DNA of 64,000 bases from contig NZ_JAVLVT010000010.1 in assembly GCF_031628175.1 (NCBI RefSeq), forward strand, positions 124,001 to 188,000. The letters are read 5' to 3'. How positions within the stretch are numbered: the stretch's first letter is position 1; each line of letters begins with the position of its first letter. Source of the stretch: Lipingzhangella_A rawalii. Its GTDB lineage: Bacteria; Actinomycetota; Actinomycetes; Streptosporangiales; Streptosporangiaceae. The notes below the pieces were generated by a model. It made no database searches, was not told the origin of the DNA, and saw nothing but the letters and a program-made list of their open reading frames with translations. Made by a program: the position numbers and the translations under genes. Positions 9,301-17,400 of this stretch are shown piece after piece.

Positions 9301-12037
9301 CGTAGCGCATCGCGACACGGCCCGCGCCCGAGGCTGGCCGATCCAAGCACATCTGGATATCTGCGCGAACAGCGAGACGGTGACGCCACAACCGCCCGAG
9401 CCAGCGTACGACTATCTGGGAGCGGCTGCCGCCGTTTCGCTACTGCGGGCGGTGGAAGGTGATCACGCCGAACACCGCCTGCCACTGCCCCGCCGTGGAT
9501 TGGCCCTCCGCGTCTCCCCGCTCCCGGCGAGCTCAGACACCTCAGCCGATGCAGCAAAGCCCAGTGCGGCCTCTGCGGACACCGCCCCGGAGCGGGCCAC
9601 CCAGCGATACGTCACCCGACTGCGCCCCGCCCCCACCCCGGCGGCGCTCCCTAGTAGCCCCGCCCTACCTCCCGGAGGGTTGGTCCTGGTCGATACCCAG
9701 TGGAACGCCGATCGGTTCCGTGCGCACACCGACACGGCTGATGCGGTTGTGCTCACCGCGGATTCCCCAGAATCCCCGCAAGAGCGGCTTCCCGACCTGG
9801 CCGACCGGGCCAGCCCACACATCACGGTGATCGGGACAGTGTCGCCCCCGGACGGCGCCGAAGACGCGAGCGTCAACCCGGCACTGTTAACCCTGCACGA
9901 ACTGATGATGGCCGGGATCGCACGGATGTGGGACCGCTGGACCGAAGCGAGCAGGCTGGACGTCCTCCTCACTGGTCATCCACCCGACCTCAGCATAGAA
10001 CCGCACGCAGCCATGTTCGCGGCCACTGCCAAGAGCCTACTGCGGGAACGCCCCGAAATGGCGGCCCGTGTGGTGCTCACCAACGCCGACCCCGCCACCG
10101 CCGGCGACCAGCTGGCCCAAGAGCGCGGCCAGACCTGCACCGGACCACCGACCGTCTGGCACCTGGATGGAACTCGCTACCAAGAGGAGGTCGTCCCCGA
10201 TCCACTTCCGGCCGGCACCGCCACCGTTCCGATCGACGACATGGACGTAGTTCTGGTCACCGGCGGGACGGGCGGCCTGCCCTCCGCCATCCTGGAGGAC
10301 CTCGCCGAGCACGCCCACCCAACCGTGTGGTTGCTGGCGCGGACCTCGCCCGACGAGATCTCCCCGGAAATCAGGGATGCGGCGGAACCGGACCTGGCCC
10401 AGGCCCGCGCCCAGCGGCTCCGTCGGCTGCGGGAAGAAGAGCCCCACCAGGAGGTGCGCACCCTGATCGCACGGGTGGACCGGGAACTCCGTGCCCGCAC
10501 GACACGGGAGGCATGCGCGCGTCTGCGCGCATGTTTCGGTAACCAGCGGGTGCACTATCTGGTATGCGATGTTCGGGATCAGGAATCGGTATCCCAATCC
10601 GTGGAGACGATCCTAGACCGACACGGACATATTGATGTCGTGATCCACGGCGCCGGAATATCCCGCCCCACACGAACCGACCATCTGCAACCGGAACGGT
10701 TCCGCGCGATCCGGGACACGAAACTGCTCGGGTACCGTCACCTGAAGGCAGCGTTAAGCGCGCACCCCCCGCGGCTATGGTGCAACATCGGATCCCTAGC
10801 CGGAACCATCGGCTCCGCGGGCGATGCCGACTACGCCAGCGCGAACGCGTTCCTGGCCGCCGCGGCCACCCGCGCGACCTCCACCCGAGAAGTGACGGTC
10901 GCCTTCCCGCTCTGGAGCGAGACGGGCCTCGGCTCCGACGGGCTGAGCAGCACCTATCTACAGCGCGAAGCCACGCTGTCGAGTATCACCACGCGCGAGG
11001 GAACCCAGATCCTCCGCGAGGAACTCGGCCGTGCGGGAGCGAGCCCCGTCTATCTGGGGCAGCGGAACGCAGAGGAGCTGACGCGCCGCTGGCCCGGATT
11101 CCTCGTCACCGACGGTGAGGAAACGCGAGGCCAGCCGCATACACCGCACCTCGGTGCCATCGTCCAACAGGACGGGAACAGGTGCCGATGGCACTACCGC
11201 TTCGACCGGCAGCGGGACGCTTACCTGTATCAGCACACCGTCGACGGCAAGCCCACCGTCCCGGGAACGCTCATGCTGGAGATCGCGGCCCAAGCCGCGG
11301 TGGCATTTGTTCCCCAGTCAGCCGTCTGGGGATTCCGCAACGCCACATTTCATCGGTTCCTACGACCGTTCTCCGGCGCCAGCCCCCTCGATCTGACCAT
11401 CTCTGCGGAACTGTGTCCCCGCAGTGCCGGGGAGCCCACGCACGTGCACGTCACCCTCGAATCGGACATACACGCTCCCGACGGTCGCCCCGTGCACAGC
11501 GGTCGGCGCTACTGCACCGTCGACGTTCTTCTGGAGCCGCTCGGCACCCCCTCCACCGCCTTGCCCACACCGGACACGGATCGGTATGTATCCGACCCCT
11601 ACTACCATCCCGACTCCCCGGTCCTGCTGCGGGGACCGTTCCGAAACACGCACCGAGCACGCGTGCACGCGGAACGCACGGAAGCGGTCTGGTCACTCCC
11701 GGATACACTTCCCGAAGCGTTCGCCCAGGCCCGCACCCCCTTCCTAATGATCTGTGCTGCTGCGCGCACAGCCGCACTGGTCCCCACGCAGGATCACCAA
11801 TCGGTGTTCGTCCCAACCTCCGTCGACAGCATCGCGTTGTACACCCGGGGAAACGACCAGGACCTGCACACCCGCAACCCAGATGGTGTCCTGCTCGTCG
11901 GCGGGGAGACCCACCTCTTCCAGGCCCGCGCCGAGGACGGCACCGTGCTGGTCGAACTCTCCGGAGTGACCATGGCTCACATGGGCGATGTACCCGCCCA
12001 AGAGCTGCCCGACGAATCCCACCAGCACGCCTCCTGA
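6383..12037 (+). CDS. FabL-type enoyl reductase - KS - chain-length-factor - KR - DH multidomain synthase
   Basis: An 1884-residue iterative synthase. Residues 1-255 are an SDR with TGGGRGVGRA and NYAVVGVTK (Tyr154-x6-Lys161), the spacing of FabI/FabL enoyl-ACP reductases; the flanking sequence closely resembles FabL. A ketosynthase follows at about 289-730, with Cys482 in DTACSSSL, His616 in HATGTT and His651 in NIGHTG. A second, shortened KS-like domain (about 798-1050) has Arg921 where the Cys should be, like the chain-length factor of PUFA synthases. A ketoreductase (about 1285-1580) carries TGGTGG and Tyr1484 in DYASAN. A dehydratase hot-dog (about 1610-1870) has His1618 in HTVDGKPTVPG, but the usual distal Asp site reads LMICAA (Ile1790). 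There is no AT or carrier domain, so it must work with the AT-ACP protein upstream. AGTGAGGA precedes the ATG. Confidence 0.85.
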   Translation: MSHSLDGYTALVTGGGRGVGRAISVLLAARGAHVIVNYFHSGDAARETRDAIINASGSAEIFRASVGHQDQVDSMFAAIQRVHGGLDILVNNAARGTLAAFDTLRDRDWSRATDVNLDGARRCALAARDLMAPRGGGSIVNVSSIGAGHVIGNYAVVGVTKAAVEALTRYLAVEFADQGIRVNTASSGIVDSETHQLFPEAQDLRQVVERATPLGRLATEQELAEIVAFLASGHSSFVTGQTILADGGLSLGSASLSPPRSSGERSDHAPDAQPLPVAEGGEDTDSDGGDALIAIVGTGLTVPGANSPDEFWQLLNDRRIMFREPEFRFDVDQFWSGDPTAADRTYSRVAGYIHDFQPHPRLCSEEESHGRVEDEATRWLRHSLLQADDSVSVAPNDRCGFYIGAWPGGSHALAERVVVETLGEPGSDLDSYSQQSIRTALLRHYKRADDTAAPPLPDVMAYRATTGLRGERTEVTVVDTACSSSLYTIDMGLKALLAGECDVAYCSGVEALTPTAGVMFAKLSGLSPSGEVRCFDAAADGTLFSDGASTVILKRLSRARRDGDTVLGVISGFGAAADGRGKSIAAPNPEGQRLALQRSRKVNALHPKDVDWIVAHATGTTAGDHAELSCLEEFAPDAGYPCSSNKANIGHTGWASGAVSVIQALLGLRHQCIPPQPNFDRPPPASQHSRVRVPTRTVPLPAGPDRARTIGVSSFGFGGTNGHLLVSDRTPTAAARSGPEHSPDQLVLVAWSAHLPGTPDHTQVRSWLRGRAAPPQRAFPSPYPAPEPTTARMTPRTMAVIDPSHLMALDVANRFVTDHGEIWAEVRDTTGVFAAHTGMPRNLHSATLRTYANEVTEVVAGSDSLTSPDSTALRQRIDNIRAHAPACTEDTQAGVMTNVIPSRITARYNLRGTSMTLDTGRTSTLTAVDTARRYLRTGELDLALVLALNGNSDRNLVPGTSGANTAEGAFLLAVAHRDTARARGWPIQAHLDICANSETVTPQPPEPAYDYLGAAAAVSLLRAVEGDHAEHRLPLPRRGLALRVSPLPASSDTSADAAKPSAASADTAPERATQRYVTRLRPAPTPAALPSSPALPPGGLVLVDTQWNADRFRAHTDTADAVVLTADSPESPQERLPDLADRASPHITVIGTVSPPDGAEDASVNPALLTLHELMMAGIARMWDRWTEASRLDVLLTGHPPDLSIEPHAAMFAATAKSLLRERPEMAARVVLTNADPATAGDQLAQERGQTCTGPPTVWHLDGTRYQEEVVPDPLPAGTATVPIDDMDVVLVTGGTGGLPSAILEDLAEHAHPTVWLLARTSPDEISPEIRDAAEPDLAQARAQRLRRLREEEPHQEVRTLIARVDRELRARTTREACARLRACFGNQRVHYLVCDVRDQESVSQSVETILDRHGHIDVVIHGAGISRPTRTDHLQPERFRAIRDTKLLGYRHLKAALSAHPPRLWCNIGSLAGTIGSAGDADYASANAFLAAAATRATSTREVTVAFPLWSETGLGSDGLSSTYLQREATLSSITTREGTQILREELGRAGASPVYLGQRNAEELTRRWPGFLVTDGEETRGQPHTPHLGAIVQQDGNRCRWHYRFDRQRDAYLYQHTVDGKPTVPGTLMLEIAAQAAVAFVPQSAVWGFRNATFHRFLRPFSGASPLDLTISAELCPRSAGEPTHVHVTLESDIHAPDGRPVHSGRRYCTVDVLLEPLGTPSTALPTPDTDRYVSDPYYHPDSPVLLRGPFRNTHRARVHAERTEAVWSLPDTLPEAFAQARTPFLMICAAARTAALVPTQDHQSVFVPTSVDSIALYTRGNDQDLHTRNPDGVLLVGGETHLFQARAEDGTVLVELSGVTMAHMGDVPAQELPDESHQHAS

Positions 12038-12087
12038 ACCTCCACCCTCCCCAGCACACCCATCCCGCCGGTGAACGGAGCTCCATC

Positions 12088-13074
12088 ATGGCCCTGTGGA
12101 CCGTACGCTATGACTTCCGCGCCCCTGCCTTCGCGACCGCACGTCGTGACCTCGTCTCCGCGGCCCTGGACCAGTGCGCCTGGGCTGACGAGCGCGGATG
12201 CAGCAGCATCCTTTTTCCGGAACATCACGGTACGGTGGACGGCTACCTTCCGTCCCCCTCGGTCATGGCCGGGGCCGCCGCGGCCCGCACCAAATCCACA
12301 CAGATACTCGTGATCCAGACGCCGCTACGCGACCCCTTCACCATCGCCGAGGATCTCGCCGAAGTGGACCACATCTCGGGTGGGCGGACCGAGCTCCTGC
12401 TTGCCGCGGGATACGTACCCGAGGAGTTCGCCATGTACGGCGAGGATCACGCAGACCGCGGGGGGCTCCTCGTTGAGAAAGCCCGGGCCGTCACCAGCCT
12501 GCTCGAAGGTCGGCACGTCGAGTACCGCGGCCGCCGCGGACAGATCTCGCCCCGGCCATACCAGCAACCGCGCCCCCGTATCCGGTTCGGTGGCGCGACA
12601 CGGGCTGCGGCGCGACGTGCGGCCGAGCACGCGGACGCCTTCATGCCCATCGTGCCTGATCCCGCTCTCATCGAGCTCTACGAAAACGAGTGTGCCCGTC
12701 TGGGACGCCAGCCCCGCTCCTACCCCTTTCCCCGGGGCGGACTCAACGTACTCGTGGTCCGCGATCCGGACCGGGCGTGGCGGGAGCTAGCACCGCACAT
12801 CCTGCACGACATGAACGCCTATGGCACCTGGAAATCGGCAACCCCCCAGGCCAGCCCCTACTTCACCACCGCGGATGTCGAGGAAGCCCGCAACAGCGGC
12901 ATTTACAGCATCGTCACGCCACAGCAGTGCGTAGAACTCGTACGGAACGTACCCGAACCATCATCGGTCCTGCTGCATCCGCTCCTAGGCGGAGTGGACC
13001 CGCAGGTCGGGTGGGAATGCTTGCAGCTGTTTGTGGACGAGGTGCTCCCGGCGCTGGAACCCCATCCCACCTGA
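12088..13074 (+). CDS. LLM-class (luciferase-like) flavin-dependent monooxygenase
   Basis: The 328-residue TIM-barrel protein belongs to the bacterial luciferase-like family. It shows LFPEHHGTVDGY near residue 45, the conserved loop DPFTIAEDLAEVDHISGGR, and RFGGATRAAARRAAEHADA. Such enzymes use reduced FMN or F420; relatives in biosynthetic clusters hydroxylate or epoxidise carrier-bound or free acyl products. It lies 50 bases after the synthase with GGAG seven bases before the ATG, so it is probably the last gene of the operon and a tailoring enzyme. The substrate is unknown. Confidence 0.8.
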   Translation: MALWTVRYDFRAPAFATARRDLVSAALDQCAWADERGCSSILFPEHHGTVDGYLPSPSVMAGAAAARTKSTQILVIQTPLRDPFTIAEDLAEVDHISGGRTELLLAAGYVPEEFAMYGEDHADRGGLLVEKARAVTSLLEGRHVEYRGRRGQISPRPYQQPRPRIRFGGATRAAARRAAEHADAFMPIVPDPALIELYENECARLGRQPRSYPFPRGGLNVLVVRDPDRAWRELAPHILHDMNAYGTWKSATPQASPYFTTADVEEARNSGIYSIVTPQQCVELVRNVPEPSSVLLHPLLGGVDPQVGWECLQLFVDEVLPALEPHPT

Positions 13075-13211
13075 GCTGCCGGGACGCAGGTAGAACCGTC
13101 GAGTGCGTGGGGCACGGTCTGTGGGCCCGGCTGTCGAGGTGTGGCTCCTGGCGGCGGATCAGCCGATAAGGGCGCGCCATCGGGGTGGGATTCCGGCGAT
13201 TCTGACACCTC

Positions 13212-13276
13212 GGGGGGTGCCCCCAGACTATGGAGGTCTAGGGATGCCGATGGGGGCGCGGAAAGGCCGATGGGGG
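13212..13276 (+). repeat. Intergenic repeat with GATGGGGGC/AAAGGCCGATGGGG core, copy 1
   Basis: Contains two nearby copies of CCGATGGGGG around GCGCGGAAAGG, preceded by a small GGGGGGTGCCCCCAG palindrome. A related block occurs on the other strand at 48451-48499. It sits between the convergent monooxygenase gene and the DUF3068 gene. Confidence 0.55.
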
Positions 13277-13343
13277 TACACCGGAGTAGGACGCGGCAGC
13301 CACCGGGGCGGCGGGCCGGTTCGGGCAGAGCCTGGTGTGCGCG

Positions 13344-14444
13344 TCAGATTCCCCGGCGCACCAGCACTGTGGCCGCCGCCCACAGCAGCGGGCCGAGACC
13401 GGCGAACGCACCGGGAATCCATTCCCGGGTGGCCCGCAGGAGCAGCGCCTGGCCCTGTGCCTCCTCCACTCGCTCGGAGATGTGCGCGTCCACGAGCCGG
13501 AGCTCGGCATCCACCAGGGTGGCCTGCGCCCCGTTTCCCGAACGTAGCGTCTCGTGACGCTCCTCGGTCATGTGCACCACGTGCCCCGTTACCGGCTCGA
13601 CCCACACCGTCCGGGTGAGCTCCAGCCACCGGGTGGCCTCGACCGTGCCGTCCCGATCCGAATCCAATACCCGGGCAGGGACCTGCCGGGCGGAGTCGGG
13701 AACCTGGGTGGCCGGGATCGTCTGCTCGTAGCGACGGGTCTCCACCCCCCCAACCTCCTCGGTTCCGGAGTAGCGCATCTGCGGTGCGGCACGGATATCC
13801 GCATCGTAGTAGGGCACGTCCTCGGCGGGGGCGTCCGCGGGCCAGTTCAGGACGAGCCCGGCCTGGCGCACCTCGTGATCCCCGTCGACGTGCTCACTAC
13901 AGCAGTTCACGGCAGAGGCGGCCTCGCGGTCCACGATGACGCGCCGGTCGCTGTGCCCGATCAGCCGTTCCCCACCGGAGGTGGTGGTACGCATCGTCCA
14001 CGTGGTCCAGCCGGCATTGCCGGGGCTGGGTTCCCCGGAGATGGTGAGGTGCCGTTCCACGGGCGTTTCCCGCTGCGTCTGCCAGGTACTGGTGTCCAGG
14101 AAGGTGGCCGATTCGTCGTCCAGGTGCAGTTCCTGTTCAGTGTCGGCGGGCAGGAGCGCAAGTGCGGAGTAGACGTGGAAGTGGAGCAGCAGCCCGAGGG
14201 TGATCAGGAACGCGCCACCGCCCACCAGAAGTACGCCCAGGTGGCGGCGCACCAGCCGCACCGTGTGGGTGGCCGGTCCGGGCTCGGCCGGTCCGGCCGT
14301 CTCCACCTCGGCACTCGGGGCGGAGGCAGCGGCGTTGGTCTCCGCCTTCGGCGCGGGGGCGGAGCTGACCGGTTCGGCGGGCTGGACGCCGTCATCGGCG
14401 CCGCGGTGCGGCTGCCCGCCACTCGGTCGGATCGTCTCGGTCAT
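13344..14444 (-). CDS. DUF3068 (PorA-like) membrane-anchored protein, complete
   Basis: A 366-residue envelope protein. After a disordered Pro/Ala/Glu-rich N-terminal stretch (about 1-65) comes one membrane helix, LGVLLVGGGAFLITLGLLLH. A long exported DUF3068 domain follows with WVEPVTGHVV, matching the WIDPITGVPL block of the copy at 2-562, and then a C-terminal hydrophobic segment ending in RRGI. The start overlaps the aftD stop by four bases (ATGA, 14441-14444), so it is translationally coupled to aftD and probably acts in the same envelope process. Its biochemical role is unknown. Confidence 0.8.
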   Translation of the reverse strand: MTETIRPSGGQPHRGADDGVQPAEPVSSAPAPKAETNAAASAPSAEVETAGPAEPGPATHTVRLVRRHLGVLLVGGGAFLITLGLLLHFHVYSALALLPADTEQELHLDDESATFLDTSTWQTQRETPVERHLTISGEPSPGNAGWTTWTMRTTTSGGERLIGHSDRRVIVDREAASAVNCCSEHVDGDHEVRQAGLVLNWPADAPAEDVPYYDADIRAAPQMRYSGTEEVGGVETRRYEQTIPATQVPDSARQVPARVLDSDRDGTVEATRWLELTRTVWVEPVTGHVVHMTEERHETLRSGNGAQATLVDAELRLVDAHISERVEEAQGQALLLRATREWIPGAFAGLGPLLWAAATVLVRRGI

Positions 14445-17400
14445 GCGCGACTGCCTGTCCCCGTGTCCACATCCGCTTCTGCCGTGTCGACAGCGTCGGC
14501 CCCATCCGCGTTCCCGTCGGGACGTTCGCAGTCGGACCCGAGTTTCGGAGGCACGTCCTCGCCGCCCGCGGCATCGTCGACAGGATCCGCCTGGGGCATC
14601 GCCGCGGAACGGGAGGCGTCCGGCGCGGCTCCGTTGCCGGTGGCATGGTCGGTCCCCGGTGCTGCCCCCGTCAGCATGGGGCCGGGGCTCCAGTCTTCGA
14701 TGGTAGCGCTCTGCCGTACGGGATCCGCCGGGGCCGGTGGGGGGTCGTCGAACCGCCACAGCGACACCATCAGCCGGGTGAGTGCCGGCAGGCACAGCAA
14801 CTGCGGAACCCAGCCCTGGAGGGGATCAGCGAGCACGCCGCTGACCGGGGCGAAGGGCATTTCCAGTTGGAGATGGTTGCCGGTGGCAAAGGCCAGGCCG
14901 GCCAGCGTCAGGGAGGTGACCACCACCCAGGGGCTGGCAAGGGCACGGGCCAGGCGCCGGGCGATGCTCGCCAGCGCGGACGGTGGCTCAGATCCCGGGG
15001 TGCGTGTTCTGGAGGAACGGCCCAACCACCACGAGGCGCCCAGGACCACCGCACTGACGAGTGCGCCGGCCACACCGGCAATCCACACACCGAAGGCCAG
15101 GGCCAGGGGGACCAGCAGCAGCGAGCTGAGCGACGCCGCACCCGCCGTCGGCAAGGTGGCGGGCCCGTCGTCCCGACGGCGGGGGCGTAGCGCCGCACCT
15201 GCGACAACGGTCAGGGCGAACAGGGCACCGGCGCCGAGTGCGGCGTGGTAGGCGCGGTCGGGGGCGTAGCTGAGGGTTACGGTCGCGGCGGTTCCCTCGG
15301 ACACCTCCCAAGCCTGACGCCATCCGTCCAGCCGCACCGGCCGGAGGGGGGTATCGTCGTTCCCGACCGTGGCCTCCCACCCCTCGTTGAAGTTCTCGTT
15401 GACGACGAGATAGCTGTCCTCGTCAACATCGATCTCGAGGCGACGCTCGCTGTCCCCCCAGCCGGCCACATCGACCTCGGCCAGCTCCACCTCCTCGTCC
15501 GCGCCGGTACCGGGCAGGCTGGGGGTGCTTGTGCCGGCACCGTCCCCGGCCGGCTGCACGATCCCGGAGAGGATTCGGAACGCGTCGCCGCCATCGATCG
15601 TCACCACGGTTCCGTCAGGGTCCATCGGCGCGGCGGAGCAGCTCTCGTAGGTCAGGGGGTCGCCGTCGAGCTGTGTCTGGGCGTCGCCGTCCACGATCCG
15701 GGTTTCCACACGTTCGCCGTCCACGCGCAGCACCGGGCCCAGACCGCATGCGCTGCCCAGCTCGTCCAACTCCCGGTCCTCGACGGGAGGGAGCGGGTCC
15801 ACGTCGGGCAGTTCGATGCCGCTGATCTCCAGGGGCTGGCCGGCGGGGACGTCGAAAGTGAGGGTCAGTTCCTCGGTGGTGACCGGTTCGAAGGTGAGGT
15901 TGCCGTTGCTGTCCACCCATCCGGAACGGGTGGTCGCTGGAGTGTCCACGGTCACGCCGACCGGGGCGGTAATCGCGTCGGAACGCGGAAAGTCCACCCG
16001 CAGCTGGTCCAGCTCCACCTCACGTCCCAGATCCAGGTCCAGGCTCGGTTGCGGGTCCTGGGGATCCGGATACCAGACCGTGGTGGAGTCGCCGTCGAGT
16101 GCGGAATGTCCGATCGCCGCGGGATGGTCCACCACGGTGGAGGAGGAACGGACCCGGGGATACTCCTGTCCACGGTTCGCGGTGTTCTCCAGGGAGCGGG
16201 CGTCCGCGGCGATCACCTGGCCGGAGATCCGGTAGTCGCCGGACTCCAGACCGGTGATGTCCCGATCCAGGCGGTGGGTGTCCTCGCCGTGGACCTCCAG
16301 GTCCGGATCGCACACCCAGGTGTGCGGCCCCTGCATGCAGCCGGGCACGTGCCCGGTGGATCCAGACAGCACCACCGTGTCCGCGGCCGTGGTGGCCCCC
16401 GGGCCGCCGTCCGGATCAGTGTCCTCCGTCCCGCTCTCGTCGGGGACGGCGGCGTCGACCGGCAGTACCCGCGCGGATTCCACTCCCGGAAGGTACAGCT
16501 CACTGACCCCGACCTGGGAGCCGAACCGGTACTCGGGTTCCCAGGCGAGGCTGGCGACGCGCAGCCGCACCGTGCTGGTCTCGCCCGGTGGCACCTCCAG
16601 TTCCTGGAGCTGCGTGGTGTCCTCCACGGACACCCGCACCTCGCCGTCATCGGTGATAACGTCCACCTCGGCCGGCGGCGGGTCCCCGGGGTGCTGGGCG
16701 AAGGCCACGCTCAGGCCGGAGATGTCGCGGGGTTCCTCCAGTTCGACCTCGAGCCACTGGCCGACCGCGCCCCGGTAGCCGCCGGAACGCCAGGCGGTGG
16801 TGTCGTCGCCGTCCAGGGCCGCGAAGGGGCCGGCGCCGGGGTCGCGGGATCCGGCACCGGCGAGTGCCGTGGACTGGGCGGTGGAGGCACGGACATCCGC
16901 GATCCCCCGATAGGTTGCGGCAGCGGTGTAGGGCTCCCATGCCGGGTCCATCACGTCGGGGGCGGGCACGTCCCGTTCTCGCTCCGAGGGGTCGGTCAGG
17001 GTCGCCGAGACGTTGTTGCGCACCTCCGGATAGACGACTTCCCGCAGCCGTGCGGTGTCGGTGGCGATACTGTGCGCGGTCTGCTGGCCTTCGGCGTGGG
17101 GATCCTCGCCGAGGAGCACGGGCCGGTCATCGGTAACCAGCCCCTGTTCAGCCAGGGTGAGCGCTGCCTCCGGGGCTCCGGTGACCCGCAGTGCCTCGTC
17201 CTGGGCGAGGGTGCCCACCACGGGGGCGGGATCGTCCACGGTGTAGACGTCCAGGGCGGACAGCGGCTGGTCGAACCAGCGGCCCGCGAGGCTGGGGTCA
17301 GCGTTACCCACCTCCGGGCCGAAGGAGTGTGCGTGGGTGACGCCCGGGGAGTCCGCCAGCGCTTGGTGCACGCGCCCGGGCCAGGCGCCGTTATTGCCCT

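Noticed and set aside
5012..12037. Enediyne-type iterative PKS
   Set aside because: The order KS-AT-ACP-KR-DH and the associated conserved genes are absent; AT and ACP are on a separate protein and a CLF-like domain is present.
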